From assembly GCF_030623445.1 (NCBI RefSeq), contig NZ_CP130613.1, positions 1,736,001-1,800,000 of the forward strand: a DNA stretch of 64,000 bases, read 5' to 3'. The notes under the pieces were generated by a model. It was not told the DNA's origin, ran no database searches, and saw only the letters and a program-made list of their open reading frames with translations. The stretch comes from Pseudogemmatithrix spongiicola. Its GTDB lineage: Bacteria; Gemmatimonadota; Gemmatimonadetes; Gemmatimonadales; Gemmatimonadaceae. Made by a program: the position numbers and the translations under genes. Shown here one piece after another: positions 37,820-49,450 of this stretch (positions within the stretch are counted from its first letter, which is position 1; each line of letters starts with the position of its first letter).

Positions 37820-37847
37820 CACGTCTCACATCTTACATCTCACATCT
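37820..37847. repeat. Four tandem 7-bp repeats between purQ and the zinc-ribbon gene
   Basis: CACGTCT, CACATCT, TACATCT and CACATCT follow without gaps (consensus YACATCT; AGATGTR on the other strand). They fill the middle of the 58-bp gap and may be a small slippage-type repeat or a protein-binding array. Confidence 0.6.
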
Positions 37848-37868
37848 GCACCTGAGTCGAACGCACAA

Positions 37869-38180
37869 ATGTCTGATTTCAATCCCAGCCGCAACGAAGA
37901 CGAGTACTTCCTCCTCCAGGACCAGGAGCTCATCAAGGCCCAGCGCGCCAAGCTCGACGCCGAGCGCCAGGCCGCCGAGCGCCGCAAGCACTTCATGAAG
38001 TGCCCCAAGTGCGGCGCGGACCTGAAGGAGACGGAACTCAAGCAGGTGAAGGTCGACATCTGCCCCGACTGCAAGGGCCTCTGGCTCGACGCCGGCGAGC
38101 TCGAGCTCATCGGCAAGGTGAAGGAATCCGCGATGGCTGGCTTCCTGCGTGACCTCCTCAAGGGACTTCCCGGCTCGTGA
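37869..38180 (+). CDS. TFIIB-type zinc-ribbon protein
   Basis: 103 residues. An N-terminal charged helix (about 15-40) is followed by a zf-TFIIB zinc ribbon with [12 protein letters not shown] and [20 protein letters not shown], so four cysteines bind one zinc. The function is unknown. It sits between purQ and purL and overlaps purL as GTGA, which makes a role tied to purine synthesis or simply shared expression possible. Confidence 0.85.
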   Translation: MSDFNPSRNEDEYFLLQDQELIKAQRAKLDAERQAAERRKHFMKCPKCGADLKETELKQVKVDICPDCKGLWLDAGELELIGKVKESAMAGFLRDLLKGLPGS

Positions 38181-40483
38181 GCGCCACTCCCCGCCCCGGC
38201 GATCCGGTCATCACGCCTGCGCTCGTCGCCGAGCACGGGCTCACGCCGTTCGAGTACGAGAAGCTCGTCGCGATGCTTGAGCGCACGCCCACGCTCACGG
38301 AGCTCGGCGTCATCTCCGCGCTCTGGAGCGAGCACTGCTCGTACAAGCATTCCCGGCCCGTGCTCAAGACCCTGCCTACGCAGGCGCCCTGGGTGCTGCA
38401 GGGCCCGGGCGAGAACGCCGGCGTGATCTCCATCGGCGACGGCCTCGCCGTCGCCTTCAAGATCGAATCGCACAACCACCCGTCGGCGGTCGAGCCCTAC
38501 CAGGGCGCGGCGACGGGCGTGGGCGGCATCCTGCGCGACGTCTTCACGATGGGCGCACGGCCGATCGCGATGCTCAACTCGCTGCGCTTCGGCTCCCTCG
38601 AGACGCCCCGCGTTCGCTATCTCGTCGCCGGCGTCGTGAAGGGCATCGGCGACTACGGCAACTGCGTCGGCATCCCCACCGTGGCCGGCGACGTGATGTT
38701 CGACGCGGCCTACGAAGGCAACCCGCTGGTCAACGCGATGTGCGTCGGCCTGATGAAGGAAGAAGATCTCATCACGGCCAAGGCGCAGGGCATCGGCAAT
38801 CCGATCATCGCCGTCGGCGCCCGCACCGGCCGCGACGGCATTCACGGCGCCAGCTTCGCCTCCGAAGACCTCTCCGAGGAGAACGAGGCGAAGCGGCCGC
38901 GCGTGCAGGTCGGCGATCCGTTCACCGAGAAGCTGCTGCTCGAGGCGTCGCTGGAGCTCATCCGCTCGGGCCACATCGTCGCCATCCAGGACATGGGCGC
39001 CGCGGGCCTCACGTCATCCTCCGCCGAGATGGCCGAGCGCGGCGACGTGGGCGTGACCATCGACACCACCAAGGTGCCGGTGCGCGAAGAGGGCATGACG
39101 CCCTACGAGACGCTGCTCTCCGAATCGCAGGAGCGCATGCTCGTGGTGGCCAAGAAGGGCCACGAGGACGAAGTGAAGAAGATCCTCACCAAGTGGGATC
39201 TCGCGGCCGAAGTCATCGGCGAGGTCATCGCCGAGCCGGTGTACCGCGTGACGGAGGGCGACCGCGTGGTCGCCGAGTTCCCGGGCACGCGCCTCGTCAC
39301 GGACTGCCCGCAGTACCATCCGGAGGCGAAGGAGAGCGAGCAGGCCATCGCCCGCCGCACGCGCGACGTGCACGCGATCGCCGAGCTGCCGAACGAGAGC
39401 GATCCGGCTTGGACGCTGGAGCGCCTGCTGCAGGCGCCGACCATCGCAAGCAAGCACTGGATCCATCGGCAGTACGACTCCACCGTGCGCACGAGCACGG
39501 TGATGGGTCCCGGCCACGGCGACGCCGCCGTCATTCGCATCCGCGGCAGCAAGAAGGCCCTGGCCGTGAAGACGGACTGCAACGGGCGCTACGTGTTCCT
39601 CGACCCGCGCGTCGGCGGCCGCATCGCCGTCGCCGAAACGGCGCGCAACGTCGCCTGCGTGGGCGCGACGCCGCGCGCCATCACCAACTGCCTCAACTTC
39701 GGCAATCCCAGGAAGCCGGAGATCTTCTTCCAGTTCCGTGAAGCCGTCTACGGCATGGGCGATGCCTGCCGCGCGCTGGAGACGCCCGTCACGGGCGGCA
39801 ATGTCTCGCTGTACAACGAGAATCCGCAGGGCGCGGTGTATCCCACGCCGACCATCGGCATGGTGGGCGTGCTCGACGACGCCGCGCACGCTACCGCGAT
39901 GCGCTTCCAGCATGCCGGCGACGACATCGTCCTTCTCGGTGAGAACACGGACGAGATCGGCGGTTCCGAGTATCTCGCGTGGATCCATGGCGTCGTGGCC
40001 GGTGCGCCGCCGCAGGTGAATCTCGAAGGCGAGAAGAAGCTCATCGACGCGCTGCTGGAGTCGATTCGCGCCGGCAAGGTGCGCAGCGCGCACGACTGCT
40101 CCGAGGGCGGTCTCGCCGTCGCCTTGGCCGAGTGCTGCGTGGCCGATCGCGCGCGCCCCATGGGTGCCATGGTCGACCTCTCGGCGTGGACCGCCCTGCC
40201 CCTGCGCGCGCTGCTGTTCGGCGAGGCCCAGGGCCGCGTGGTCGTGTCGACCGCCGACAGCGCCGCGGTCCTCGCCATCGCCAAGCGCCACGGCGTGCCG
40301 GCGCGCGTCATCGGCAAGGTCGCCGTCGCCGACGCCGGGCTGCAGATCCGTGGCGCGGCCAAGCCGGTCACGCTCTCGACGGCCCGCATGCTCGAGGCCT
40401 ATCACGAAGCCCTGCCCAAGGCGATGGCGCGTGCGGCCGCCGAGGCCGTCACGGCCGATCCCGCCACCGTGGAAGGGCACTGA
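38177..40483 (+). CDS. purL: FGAM synthase large subunit PurL
   Basis: 768 residues, the small PurL type that needs PurQ and PurS, both upstream. [17 protein letters not shown], the ATP-site segment [39 protein letters not shown] and the second-half motif [15 protein letters not shown] are intact. It makes formylglycinamidine ribonucleotide. GTG at 38177 overlaps the zinc-ribbon gene as GTGA, and the TGA is one base from the purF start. Confidence 0.97.
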   Translation: MSATPRPGDPVITPALVAEHGLTPFEYEKLVAMLERTPTLTELGVISALWSEHCSYKHSRPVLKTLPTQAPWVLQGPGENAGVISIGDGLAVAFKIESHNHPSAVEPYQGAATGVGGILRDVFTMGARPIAMLNSLRFGSLETPRVRYLVAGVVKGIGDYGNCVGIPTVAGDVMFDAAYEGNPLVNAMCVGLMKEEDLITAKAQGIGNPIIAVGARTGRDGIHGASFASEDLSEENEAKRPRVQVGDPFTEKLLLEASLELIRSGHIVAIQDMGAAGLTSSSAEMAERGDVGVTIDTTKVPVREEGMTPYETLLSESQERMLVVAKKGHEDEVKKILTKWDLAAEVIGEVIAEPVYRVTEGDRVVAEFPGTRLVTDCPQYHPEAKESEQAIARRTRDVHAIAELPNESDPAWTLERLLQAPTIASKHWIHRQYDSTVRTSTVMGPGHGDAAVIRIRGSKKALAVKTDCNGRYVFLDPRVGGRIAVAETARNVACVGATPRAITNCLNFGNPRKPEIFFQFREAVYGMGDACRALETPVTGGNVSLYNENPQGAVYPTPTIGMVGVLDDAAHATAMRFQHAGDDIVLLGENTDEIGGSEYLAWIHGVVAGAPPQVNLEGEKKLIDALLESIRAGKVRSAHDCSEGGLAVALAECCVADRARPMGAMVDLSAWTALPLRALLFGEAQGRVVVSTADSAAVLAIAKRHGVPARVIGKVAVADAGLQIRGAAKPVTLSTARMLEAYHEALPKAMARAAAEAVTADPATVEGH

Positions 40484-40484
40484 G

Positions 40485-41861
40485 ATGTGCGGCATCTTCG
40501 GCATCAGCGGACACCCTGAGGCGGCAGCCCTCACGCACCTCGGCCTCTACTCGCTGCAGCACCGCGGGCAGGAGTCGGCGGGCATCGTCGCCGTCAAGGA
40601 CGGCGACGTGAAGGCCATCCGTGCGATGGGGCTCGTCTCCGACCAGTTCTCCGCCGAGCGCATGCGGACGCTCGCCGGCCCCGTCGCGCTCGGCCACACG
40701 CGCTACTCAACCGCCGGCTCGTCGACCATCGAGAACGCGCAGCCGGCCCTCGTGCACTTCAAGGGCGGCCACATCGCCCTCGCGCACAACGGCAACCTTA
40801 CGAACGCCCTCGACATCCGTGGCCAACTGGAAGACGACGGTTCGATCTTCTCGTCGTCGGCGGATTCGGAAGTCATCGTGCATCGCCTGGCCAAGGCCAA
40901 GGCGGAAAAGCCCGAGGAGAAGCTCGCCGAGGCGTTGGTGGGCATCGAAGGCGCCTACTCGCTGCTCGTGGTGATTGGCGACACGCTGGTCGCGGCGCGC
41001 GATCCGCTCGGCTGGCGCCCCTTGGTGCTCGGCCGCCTGAACGGCGCCTACGTGTTCGCCTCCGAGACCTGCGCGCTGGACATCGTCGGCGCGACCGTCG
41101 AGCGCGAGGTGAAGCCCGGCGAGATCATCGCGATCGGTCCCGACGGCTCGCTGCGCTCGCTCGAACGCGGCGCGGCAACCAAACTGCACCGTTGCGTGTT
41201 CGAGTACGTGTATTTCGCGCGGCCCGACTCGAGCGTGTTCGGCGGGAGTGTCGACCGCGCCCGTCGTGCGCTGGGGCGTCGGTTGGCACAGGAGCATCCG
41301 GCACCCGGGGCGGACCTCGTCTTCGCCGTCCCCGACTCATCGAACTCGGCTGCCCTAGGCTTCTCGGAAATCAGCGGCTTGCCGCTTGAGCTGGCGCTGA
41401 TCCGCAATCACTATGTAGGCCGCACGTTCATCCAGCCCACGCAGTCGGGCCGCGATGCGAAGGTGAAGGTGAAGTACAATCCCGTCCGCGAGATCCTGGA
41501 CGGGAAGAAGGTCGTGATGGTGGACGACTCGATCGTCCGCGGCACGACCACGAAGGGCCTGGTGGCGCTCATCCGCGCCGCCGGGGCGAAGGAAGTCCAT
41601 ATGCGGGTCTCATCCCCCCCGATCACGGGACCCTGCTGGTATGGCATCGACACACCGGACCGCGATCAGCTGATCGCGGCCAAGCATAGCGTCGAGGACA
41701 TCGCGCGGTTGATCGGGGTGGATTCGCTCGGGTATCTCTCGCTGGACGGGATGCTCGGCGCGGTTCCAGGTGGGCCCGAAGGCTTCTGCCACGCATGCTT
41801 CTCGGGACAATACCCCACCCAGCCGCCAAGCGTCGGGCCCGTCAGGCTCAAGCGCGCGTAA
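40485..41861 (+). CDS. purF: Amidophosphoribosyltransferase
   Basis: 458 residues. The N-terminal nucleophile Cys2 (MCGIFGISG) is exposed after Met removal. No propeptide is present, unlike the B. subtilis type. YSLQHRGQESAGIVAV and HNGNLTNALDIR belong to the glutaminase domain. The PRPP motif is VVMVDDSIVRGTTTKGLVAL. A Cys pair (FCHACFSGQYP) and the earlier KLHRCVFEYVYFARPDS may hold an iron-sulfur cluster. It catalyses the first committed step. The longer frame starting upstream shadows purL. Confidence 0.96.
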   Translation: MCGIFGISGHPEAAALTHLGLYSLQHRGQESAGIVAVKDGDVKAIRAMGLVSDQFSAERMRTLAGPVALGHTRYSTAGSSTIENAQPALVHFKGGHIALAHNGNLTNALDIRGQLEDDGSIFSSSADSEVIVHRLAKAKAEKPEEKLAEALVGIEGAYSLLVVIGDTLVAARDPLGWRPLVLGRLNGAYVFASETCALDIVGATVEREVKPGEIIAIGPDGSLRSLERGAATKLHRCVFEYVYFARPDSSVFGGSVDRARRALGRRLAQEHPAPGADLVFAVPDSSNSAALGFSEISGLPLELALIRNHYVGRTFIQPTQSGRDAKVKVKYNPVREILDGKKVVMVDDSIVRGTTTKGLVALIRAAGAKEVHMRVSSPPITGPCWYGIDTPDRDQLIAAKHSVEDIARLIGVDSLGYLSLDGMLGAVPGGPEGFCHACFSGQYPTQPPSVGPVRLKRA

Positions 41862-41896
41862 CGGCACCACCGCCCCCTCGGGCGGGAGTGCGTGCA

Positions 41897-44551
<2,655 letters not shown>

Positions 44552-44560
44552 CGGCGGCGC

Positions 44561-44803
44561 GTGCGGACCGGCATTCGCCTCGCGGCCCTCGCCTTCGCGC
44601 TCACGTGGCTGCCGCTCACCCTCGTGCGCGGGATCGCGATGGGCCGCCAGTTCCGCATCGGCAGCCATGGCCAGGACGCGTGGTCACCGCTGTTCGACGC
44701 CGTGGTCCAGATTGCCTTCGTGATGCTCGCGCCGTCGCTGTTCGTCTCGCTGCTCGTCTTCGCGCTCGTGATGTGGCGGCAAGAGCGCGCCGCCCGCCGC
44801 TAG
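44561..44803 (+). CDS. Small two-helix membrane protein
   Basis: 80 residues from GTG 44561. Two hydrophobic segments are visible (IRLAALAFALTWLPLTLV and FVMLAPSLFVSLLVFALVMW). No family is recognised. It lies 9 nt after ppdK and probably shares its transcript. Its stop overlaps that of the convergent creatininase-like gene in a CTAG tetramer. Confidence 0.55.
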   Translation: MRTGIRLAALAFALTWLPLTLVRGIAMGRQFRIGSHGQDAWSPLFDAVVQIAFVMLAPSLFVSLLVFALVMWRQERAARR

Positions 44804-45627
44804 AACCCCGCGCGCTTCCAGTTCGCGATCGTCGTCCGCACCAGCTCTTCCACGCGCCCGATCACGGCGCGCTGGTAACGCTGTGCCTTGGCGGCGTCGA
44901 AATCGGTGGGCCAGCCTTCCCCCGGCTGGTAGAGCGTGATGCTCGAGGGAAACGGCACCGCCGCCCACGCACCAGGGGCGGGATTCGCCGTCGCCATGTC
45001 GGGTCCCGTGTAGCGTTCGCGCCGCAGCAGCGACGGGTCCGTCGCCTGGATGAACGCCGTCTCGTTGAGACCCGCGTGCCCGCCCTGGTTGCCGAGGATG
45101 CTCACGGAGAGGTCGGTCGTGAGCGACCACCAGTTCACGACAAGGGTATTCACGCCGCGCTCCAGCGCCACATCCCGCGCGACCTCCTGCAGGATGGCCG
45201 TCTGGCCGCCGCCGTGGCCATTGACGATGATGATGTCACGGAACTTGTTCTTGGCGAGCCCGTCCAGCACGGCGCGCACGTAGGCGCGGAAGGCCTCCTC
45301 CGGGATGTGCAGTGCGCCCGGATACGGCGCCATCGACCCCGTCACCCCATACGGAATGTGCGGCGCGAGCAGCGCGTCGATGCCGGCAGCACCGGCGATC
45401 GCCTTCGCGATGGCCACGGGGGCGGTGTTGTCGGCGCCGTTGTTCACCACGCCGTGCGGCTCCAGCGTGCCGACCGTGAGGATCACCGTACGGTGCCGCG
45501 CCGGCACCAGCTCGGCGAACTCCATCCAGTTGAGGTCGTCCATGGACCGCGTACGGGGGGCCTGCGCGGCCACGGGCACCACAGGCAGCACGCAGAGCAG
45601 CGAGAGGAGAATCAGGCGAGTCGGCAT
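44800..45627 (-). CDS. Creatininase-family amidohydrolase, exported
   Basis: 275 residues. A signal peptide is present (MPTRLILLSLLCVLPVVPVAA, cleaved near AQA). Creatininase-fold motifs follow: LTVGTLEPHGVVNNGADNT (metal-binding Glu, His and Asp), IIIVNGHGGGQTAIL, and GGHAGLNETAFIQA. The true substrate cannot be told; family members include creatinine amidohydrolase and FAPy deformylase-like enzymes. An in-frame ATG at 45645 adds six residues, but 45627 starts right at the signal peptide. It is divergent from ridA. Confidence 0.85.
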   Translation of the reverse strand: MPTRLILLSLLCVLPVVPVAAQAPRTRSMDDLNWMEFAELVPARHRTVILTVGTLEPHGVVNNGADNTAPVAIAKAIAGAAGIDALLAPHIPYGVTGSMAPYPGALHIPEEAFRAYVRAVLDGLAKNKFRDIIIVNGHGGGQTAILQEVARDVALERGVNTLVVNWWSLTTDLSVSILGNQGGHAGLNETAFIQATDPSLLRRERYTGPDMATANPAPGAWAAVPFPSSITLYQPGEGWPTDFDAAKAQRYQRAVIGRVEELVRTTIANWKRAGF

Positions 45628-45636
45628 GGAGGGAAA

Positions 45637-45642
45637 TAGATT
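45637..45642 (+). promoter_or_regulatory. -10-like box of ridA
   Basis: TAGATT ends 6 nt before the ATG at 45649, the same spacing as in other leaderless-looking genes here. I see no convincing -35 partner. Confidence 0.35.
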
Positions 45643-45648
45643 CATCCC

Positions 45649-46035
45649 ATGACCAACCGCCAGCCCGTCTCTGCCGCCGACGCTCCCAAGGCCATCGGTC
45701 CCTACTCGCAGGCCATCTGGAGCGGCCAGGAGCTGTTCTGCTCCGGCCAGACGCCGATCGACCCCGCCACCGGCAAGCTCATCGACGGCGACGTCACCGC
45801 GCAAACGCATCGCGTGTTCGACAATCTCGCAGCCGTGCTCGTCGCGGCGGGCCTCACGCTGGACCATGCCATCAAGTGCAACGTGTACTTGGTGGACATG
45901 GCCGACTTCGCGGCGATGAACGCCGCCTACCAGACGCGGTTCAGCGCGCCGTTCCCCGCCCGCACCACGGTGGCCGTCGCCGGCCTCCCGCTCAACGCCC
46001 GCGTCGAGATCGAGCTGATCGCCCGGCGCGCCTAG
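45649..46035 (+). CDS. ridA: RidA-family enamine/imine deaminase
   Basis: 128 residues. KAIGPYSQAIWSGQELFCSG and the active-site segment PARTTVAVAGLPLNARVEIE, with the Arg and Glu typical of deaminating RidA, are present. RidA hydrolyses reactive 2-aminoacrylate and related imines. Its stop shares a CTAG tetramer with the convergent EF-hand gene. Confidence 0.94.
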   Translation: MTNRQPVSAADAPKAIGPYSQAIWSGQELFCSGQTPIDPATGKLIDGDVTAQTHRVFDNLAAVLVAAGLTLDHAIKCNVYLVDMADFAAMNAAYQTRFSAPFPARTTVAVAGLPLNARVEIELIARRA

Positions 46036-48218
46036 AGCGAAGTCGTCGCCCGGACGGCCGTCGGCTTCCCCACCGCTCCACCGCTGAGGCGGTGGATGAT
46101 CCCATAGTGGTTCAGCAGGCTCAGCACGAACGCAATGCCCACCAGCGTCGCGATGAGCTTCGGCAGCGCCGTCGGCGGCTCCGGGTACTTCACGGCGAAC
46201 GAGCTCTGCGCGTCGAGCGGCACGTGGCCCACGCGCGTGAGCTTCGCGCCGAACGGCACGTTCATCTTCACCCGGCCGTTCACCGCCCAGCCGTTGGCGT
46301 CGAGAATCGGGCCGAGGTTCCGCTGGCGCAGCTTGAGCCACGCAATCGCCATCGACGGCAGCGAGATGGCCAGCATAATGCCCGCGAATACGAGGCACAC
46401 CTGCCAGAACGGAAGCTTGAACACGCCCGTGAGGTACCCGATCAAGGTCGTGACGAACGCCCCGATCGCGCCGACGGCGACACCGAGCGCGGCCACGGTC
46501 CCCACATCGATCTTCTTCGGCGGCTCCGCGGGCGCCTTCTGCTGATCCAGCGTCGCCGTGGTGGTCGCCGCCGCCGCGACCTTCGCATCCGACGCGGCCT
46601 GCCCTGCCGCCGCACGCTTCGCCACCTGCTCCTCGATCAAGCGCACCAGCTTTTTGTACGGCGCCCAGAAGGCCTGCTGGATGCTGATCGGGTTCTCCAC
46701 GATCTTGGTGATCGTCGCGTCCCAGTCGCGACCCTTGCGGTCATAGAACACGCCGTTGCGTCCGACCATCAGATTGTCGGAGTCGCCACCCGTGAACGCC
46801 GCCGCGATGGTGAGCTTCTCGCCGCTCGGCCGCGTGCAGTCGCAGTACGCGAGGTAGCACTTGGCCAACCCCGCCAGCGCCGCGTGCTTGCCCGCATCAT
46901 CCACGCGCACGCAGAGGTCCGCCCGCCGACCGTCGAGGTAGAGCGTTCCGACCTGGAACACGGCGGGCCGCTCGCGCCCATAGAAGTCGCGGAACGCGAC
47001 GAAGTTGTTGAGCAGGCCCAGCAGGTCGCGGTGGTAGCGCGCGAGCCGCTCCACGTTGTCGATGGCATTCATCGCCGGCGCGACGGCCGCATCCTCGGCG
47101 ATCATCGCATTGAGCGTGGCGCGCGCGTTCGAGGCGAGAATCTCGCGCACCCGCGCGATGCCCAGTGACTCGACCTTTCCCCCGTGCTTGTCCGCCTCCC
47201 AGGCGGCATACGCGGCGAAGCGTGACGTGAGGGTCGCCCACTCCGCCTCGCTCAGCGTCTCGCGCGCACCGATCACCGGCTGCACGACCTGCGCCACGAA
47301 GGCCGCCATCGCCGCACTCCACGCCGGGTTGAGCCCGGCACCCAGCGGCAGCGCGCGGCCCGCCTCGACCTTCGCCAGCGGGAATGACGCGACGTCCGCA
47401 GCCGATGCGGTGAGCGACTTCGCGGCCACGGCGGTGTATGCGGCCTCGTCGAGATTCAGCGCGCCGGTGGCCCGCGCGTCGAACGCCGCCACGCGGCAGC
47501 GCGCGAAGTAGTCATCGATCTTCGCCCGCACCGCCTGCAACGCCGCGAAGGCCGGCACCGTGGCCTCGCCGAGTGGCAGCAGCGACGCCGCCTCGACGGC
47601 TGAGCGGTCATACCATGCGACGTAGGCCTCGCACTCGGCCACGAAGGCATCCAAAGTCGCTTGCGAGACGCCCGCGCGGCCGGAGCGGTCGGTCGCCGCA
47701 CCCATCGTAGCGATCACCGACTCCGCCACCGCCTTCGCGTCGGCATCCGTGATGATCTCCAGCGACACGACACCGTCGCCGTTGTAGCGGCTCTGCGCGA
47801 ACACCTTCGCCTTCTCCATCGTGTCCGCGACGCTGATGTGCGTCGCCTCGTCCTTTCCGAGGCTGCGCAGGATCTCTTGCGCCGAGGCCCGCAGGCGCTT
47901 GCCCTCGTCCGTCGCGTCGGAAATCGACGTCAGTGCCAGGTCGCCGCCCCGGAACAGCACGGCGGGATCCGTGAGCTGCGCGCAGGCCCACTCCACGGCG
48001 GCGAGCACTTCGGGGATGCGAATGCGGCCGTCATTGTCCGTGTCCATCATCGCCAGCGTGCGCTCGTCGAACTCCAGGCCCTTCACCGGACAGGCCAGCG
48101 CCACCCAAAGCGTCGGGTCCAACTGGCGAAGGTGACGCAGGTCGTCCGCCGTCTCGAGCGCGACCTGGTCGGAGCCGCCGGCGCGGAAGAAGCGCCACGT
48201 GTGCTTGGAAGGGGTCAT
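46032..48218 (-). CDS. EF-hand protein with C-terminal membrane helices, function unknown
   Basis: 728 residues. A textbook EF-hand loop lies at residues 59-70 (DTDNDGRIRIPE: Asp at 1, 3, 5, Gly6, Ile8, Glu12). Weaker EF-like segments follow (SRYNGDGVVSLEIITDAD; ATDRSGRAGVSQATLDAF). The long middle part is mostly helical and ends in a section with VGRNGVFYDRKGRDWDATIT. Three membrane helices close the protein (VAALGVAVGAIGAFVTTLIG; CLVFAGIMLAISLPSMAIAW; LIATLVGIAFVLSLLNHYGI), joined by an Ala/Lys linker. A calcium-responsive membrane protein is the best guess. ATG at 48218 was chosen over a longer frame, since MTPSKHTWRFFRAGG begins the structured part. Confidence 0.7.
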   Translation of the reverse strand: MTPSKHTWRFFRAGGSDQVALETADDLRHLRQLDPTLWVALACPVKGLEFDERTLAMMDTDNDGRIRIPEVLAAVEWACAQLTDPAVLFRGGDLALTSISDATDEGKRLRASAQEILRSLGKDEATHISVADTMEKAKVFAQSRYNGDGVVSLEIITDADAKAVAESVIATMGAATDRSGRAGVSQATLDAFVAECEAYVAWYDRSAVEAASLLPLGEATVPAFAALQAVRAKIDDYFARCRVAAFDARATGALNLDEAAYTAVAAKSLTASAADVASFPLAKVEAGRALPLGAGLNPAWSAAMAAFVAQVVQPVIGARETLSEAEWATLTSRFAAYAAWEADKHGGKVESLGIARVREILASNARATLNAMIAEDAAVAPAMNAIDNVERLARYHRDLLGLLNNFVAFRDFYGRERPAVFQVGTLYLDGRRADLCVRVDDAGKHAALAGLAKCYLAYCDCTRPSGEKLTIAAAFTGGDSDNLMVGRNGVFYDRKGRDWDATITKIVENPISIQQAFWAPYKKLVRLIEEQVAKRAAAGQAASDAKVAAAATTTATLDQQKAPAEPPKKIDVGTVAALGVAVGAIGAFVTTLIGYLTGVFKLPFWQVCLVFAGIMLAISLPSMAIAWLKLRQRNLGPILDANGWAVNGRVKMNVPFGAKLTRVGHVPLDAQSSFAVKYPEPPTALPKLIATLVGIAFVLSLLNHYGIIHRLSGGAVGKPTAVRATTSL

Positions 48219-48274
48219 AGGCTTAATATGCGCCTCGTGCTTGACCGGGCGGAATCCCCCCGTCACGTTGCGGG

Positions 48275-49450
48275 ATGCCGCCGCACACCGGCGAGATCTT
48301 CCGCGCCTTCCTCCGACTGGGGCTCACCTCCTTCGGCGGCCCGATCGCCCATCTCGAGTACTTTCGCCGCGAGTTCGTCGAGCGCCGGCGCTGGCTGAGC
48401 GACCCGGAGTTCGCGCAGCTGCTGGCCGTCTCGCAGTTCCTCCCCGGCCCAGCCTCAAGCCAGTTGGGATTCGGTATCGGCCTCCTCCGCGGCGGGACCG
48501 CCGGTGCGATTGCGGCCTTCACGGCCTTCACGCTGCCGTCGGCCCTCCTGCTCTTCGCGCTCGCGACGCTGCCCGTGCCCTCCGGCGCCGCCGCAGTCGC
48601 CGTGGTCCTGCACGCCCTCAAGCTCGTGGCCGCCGTGGTCGTCCTCGACGGCGTGACGCGCATGGCGCGGAGCCTCACCCCCGATGCGCCCCGCATCGCA
48701 ATCGCCGTGGTGACGGCGGTTCTGGTGACATGGCTGGGCGCCGCATGGGTACAACTCGTCGCTATCGCGCTCGCGGGAGTGGTCGGCGCGGTCGCCCTGC
48801 GCTCGACGCCGCCACCGAGCACCGCCGCGCTGCCGATCGCAGCATCGCCTTCGCGGGGCCTGCGCCTCCTCGCGGTCTTCGCCCTCGGGACGCTCGCCGC
48901 AGTGCTGTGGCCTCCGTCCTCAGCCTCGCTCACGGCCCTCGCCGCGACCATGTGGCGCGCTGGCGCCCTCGTCTTCGGCGGCGGTCATGTCGTCTTGCCG
49001 CTGCTCGAGGAAGGGACGGTCGCGAGCGGCTGGTTGAGCCAGGAGTACTTTCTCTCCGGCTACGGCGCCGCCCAGCTGGTGCCGGGCCCGATGTTCTCGT
49101 TCGCGGCGTTCCTCGGTGCCGCGGTCCCCACGGGCGCGGCTCCGTGGATCTCCGCAGCGGTCGCGGTGTTGGCGATCTTCGCGCCGGGCTTCCTACTCAT
49201 CGGCGCGGCCTTGCCCACGTGGAGCCGCATCGTGGCGCACCCGACGGCTGCGCGTGCCGTCTCGGGCATCAATGCCGCCGTGGTGGGGCTGCTCGCGGCG
49301 GCATTGATCGATCCCGTACTCCCTGCCGCGCTCGTGTCGCGCTGGGACCTCGCAGCCCTTGCGCTCGGCTTCGCGCTGCAGCGGATGCTGCACCGCCCGA
49401 CGCTCGCCGTGTTCACCGTCTGCCTGCTCGCGTCCGCATGGATCATGTAG
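48275..49450 (+). CDS. chrA: Chromate transporter ChrA
   Basis: 391 residues with the two homologous CHR halves. The first has TSFGGPIAHLEYFRREFVER, WLSDPEFAQLLAVSQFLPGP and SQLGFGIGLLRGG; the second has VFGGGHVVLPLLEEG, SQEYFLSGYGAAQLVPGPMF. About ten membrane helices are predicted. It exports chromate. TTGACC (48241-48246) lies 17 bp before a weak CACGTT, which ends 5 nt before the ATG. The last 13 bp overlap the ArsO-like gene. Confidence 0.92.
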   Translation: MPPHTGEIFRAFLRLGLTSFGGPIAHLEYFRREFVERRRWLSDPEFAQLLAVSQFLPGPASSQLGFGIGLLRGGTAGAIAAFTAFTLPSALLLFALATLPVPSGAAAVAVVLHALKLVAAVVVLDGVTRMARSLTPDAPRIAIAVVTAVLVTWLGAAWVQLVAIALAGVVGAVALRSTPPPSTAALPIAASPSRGLRLLAVFALGTLAAVLWPPSSASLTALAATMWRAGALVFGGGHVVLPLLEEGTVASGWLSQEYFLSGYGAAQLVPGPMFSFAAFLGAAVPTGAAPWISAAVAVLAIFAPGFLLIGAALPTWSRIVAHPTAARAVSGINAAVVGLLAAALIDPVLPAALVSRWDLAALALGFALQRMLHRPTLAVFTVCLLASAWIM

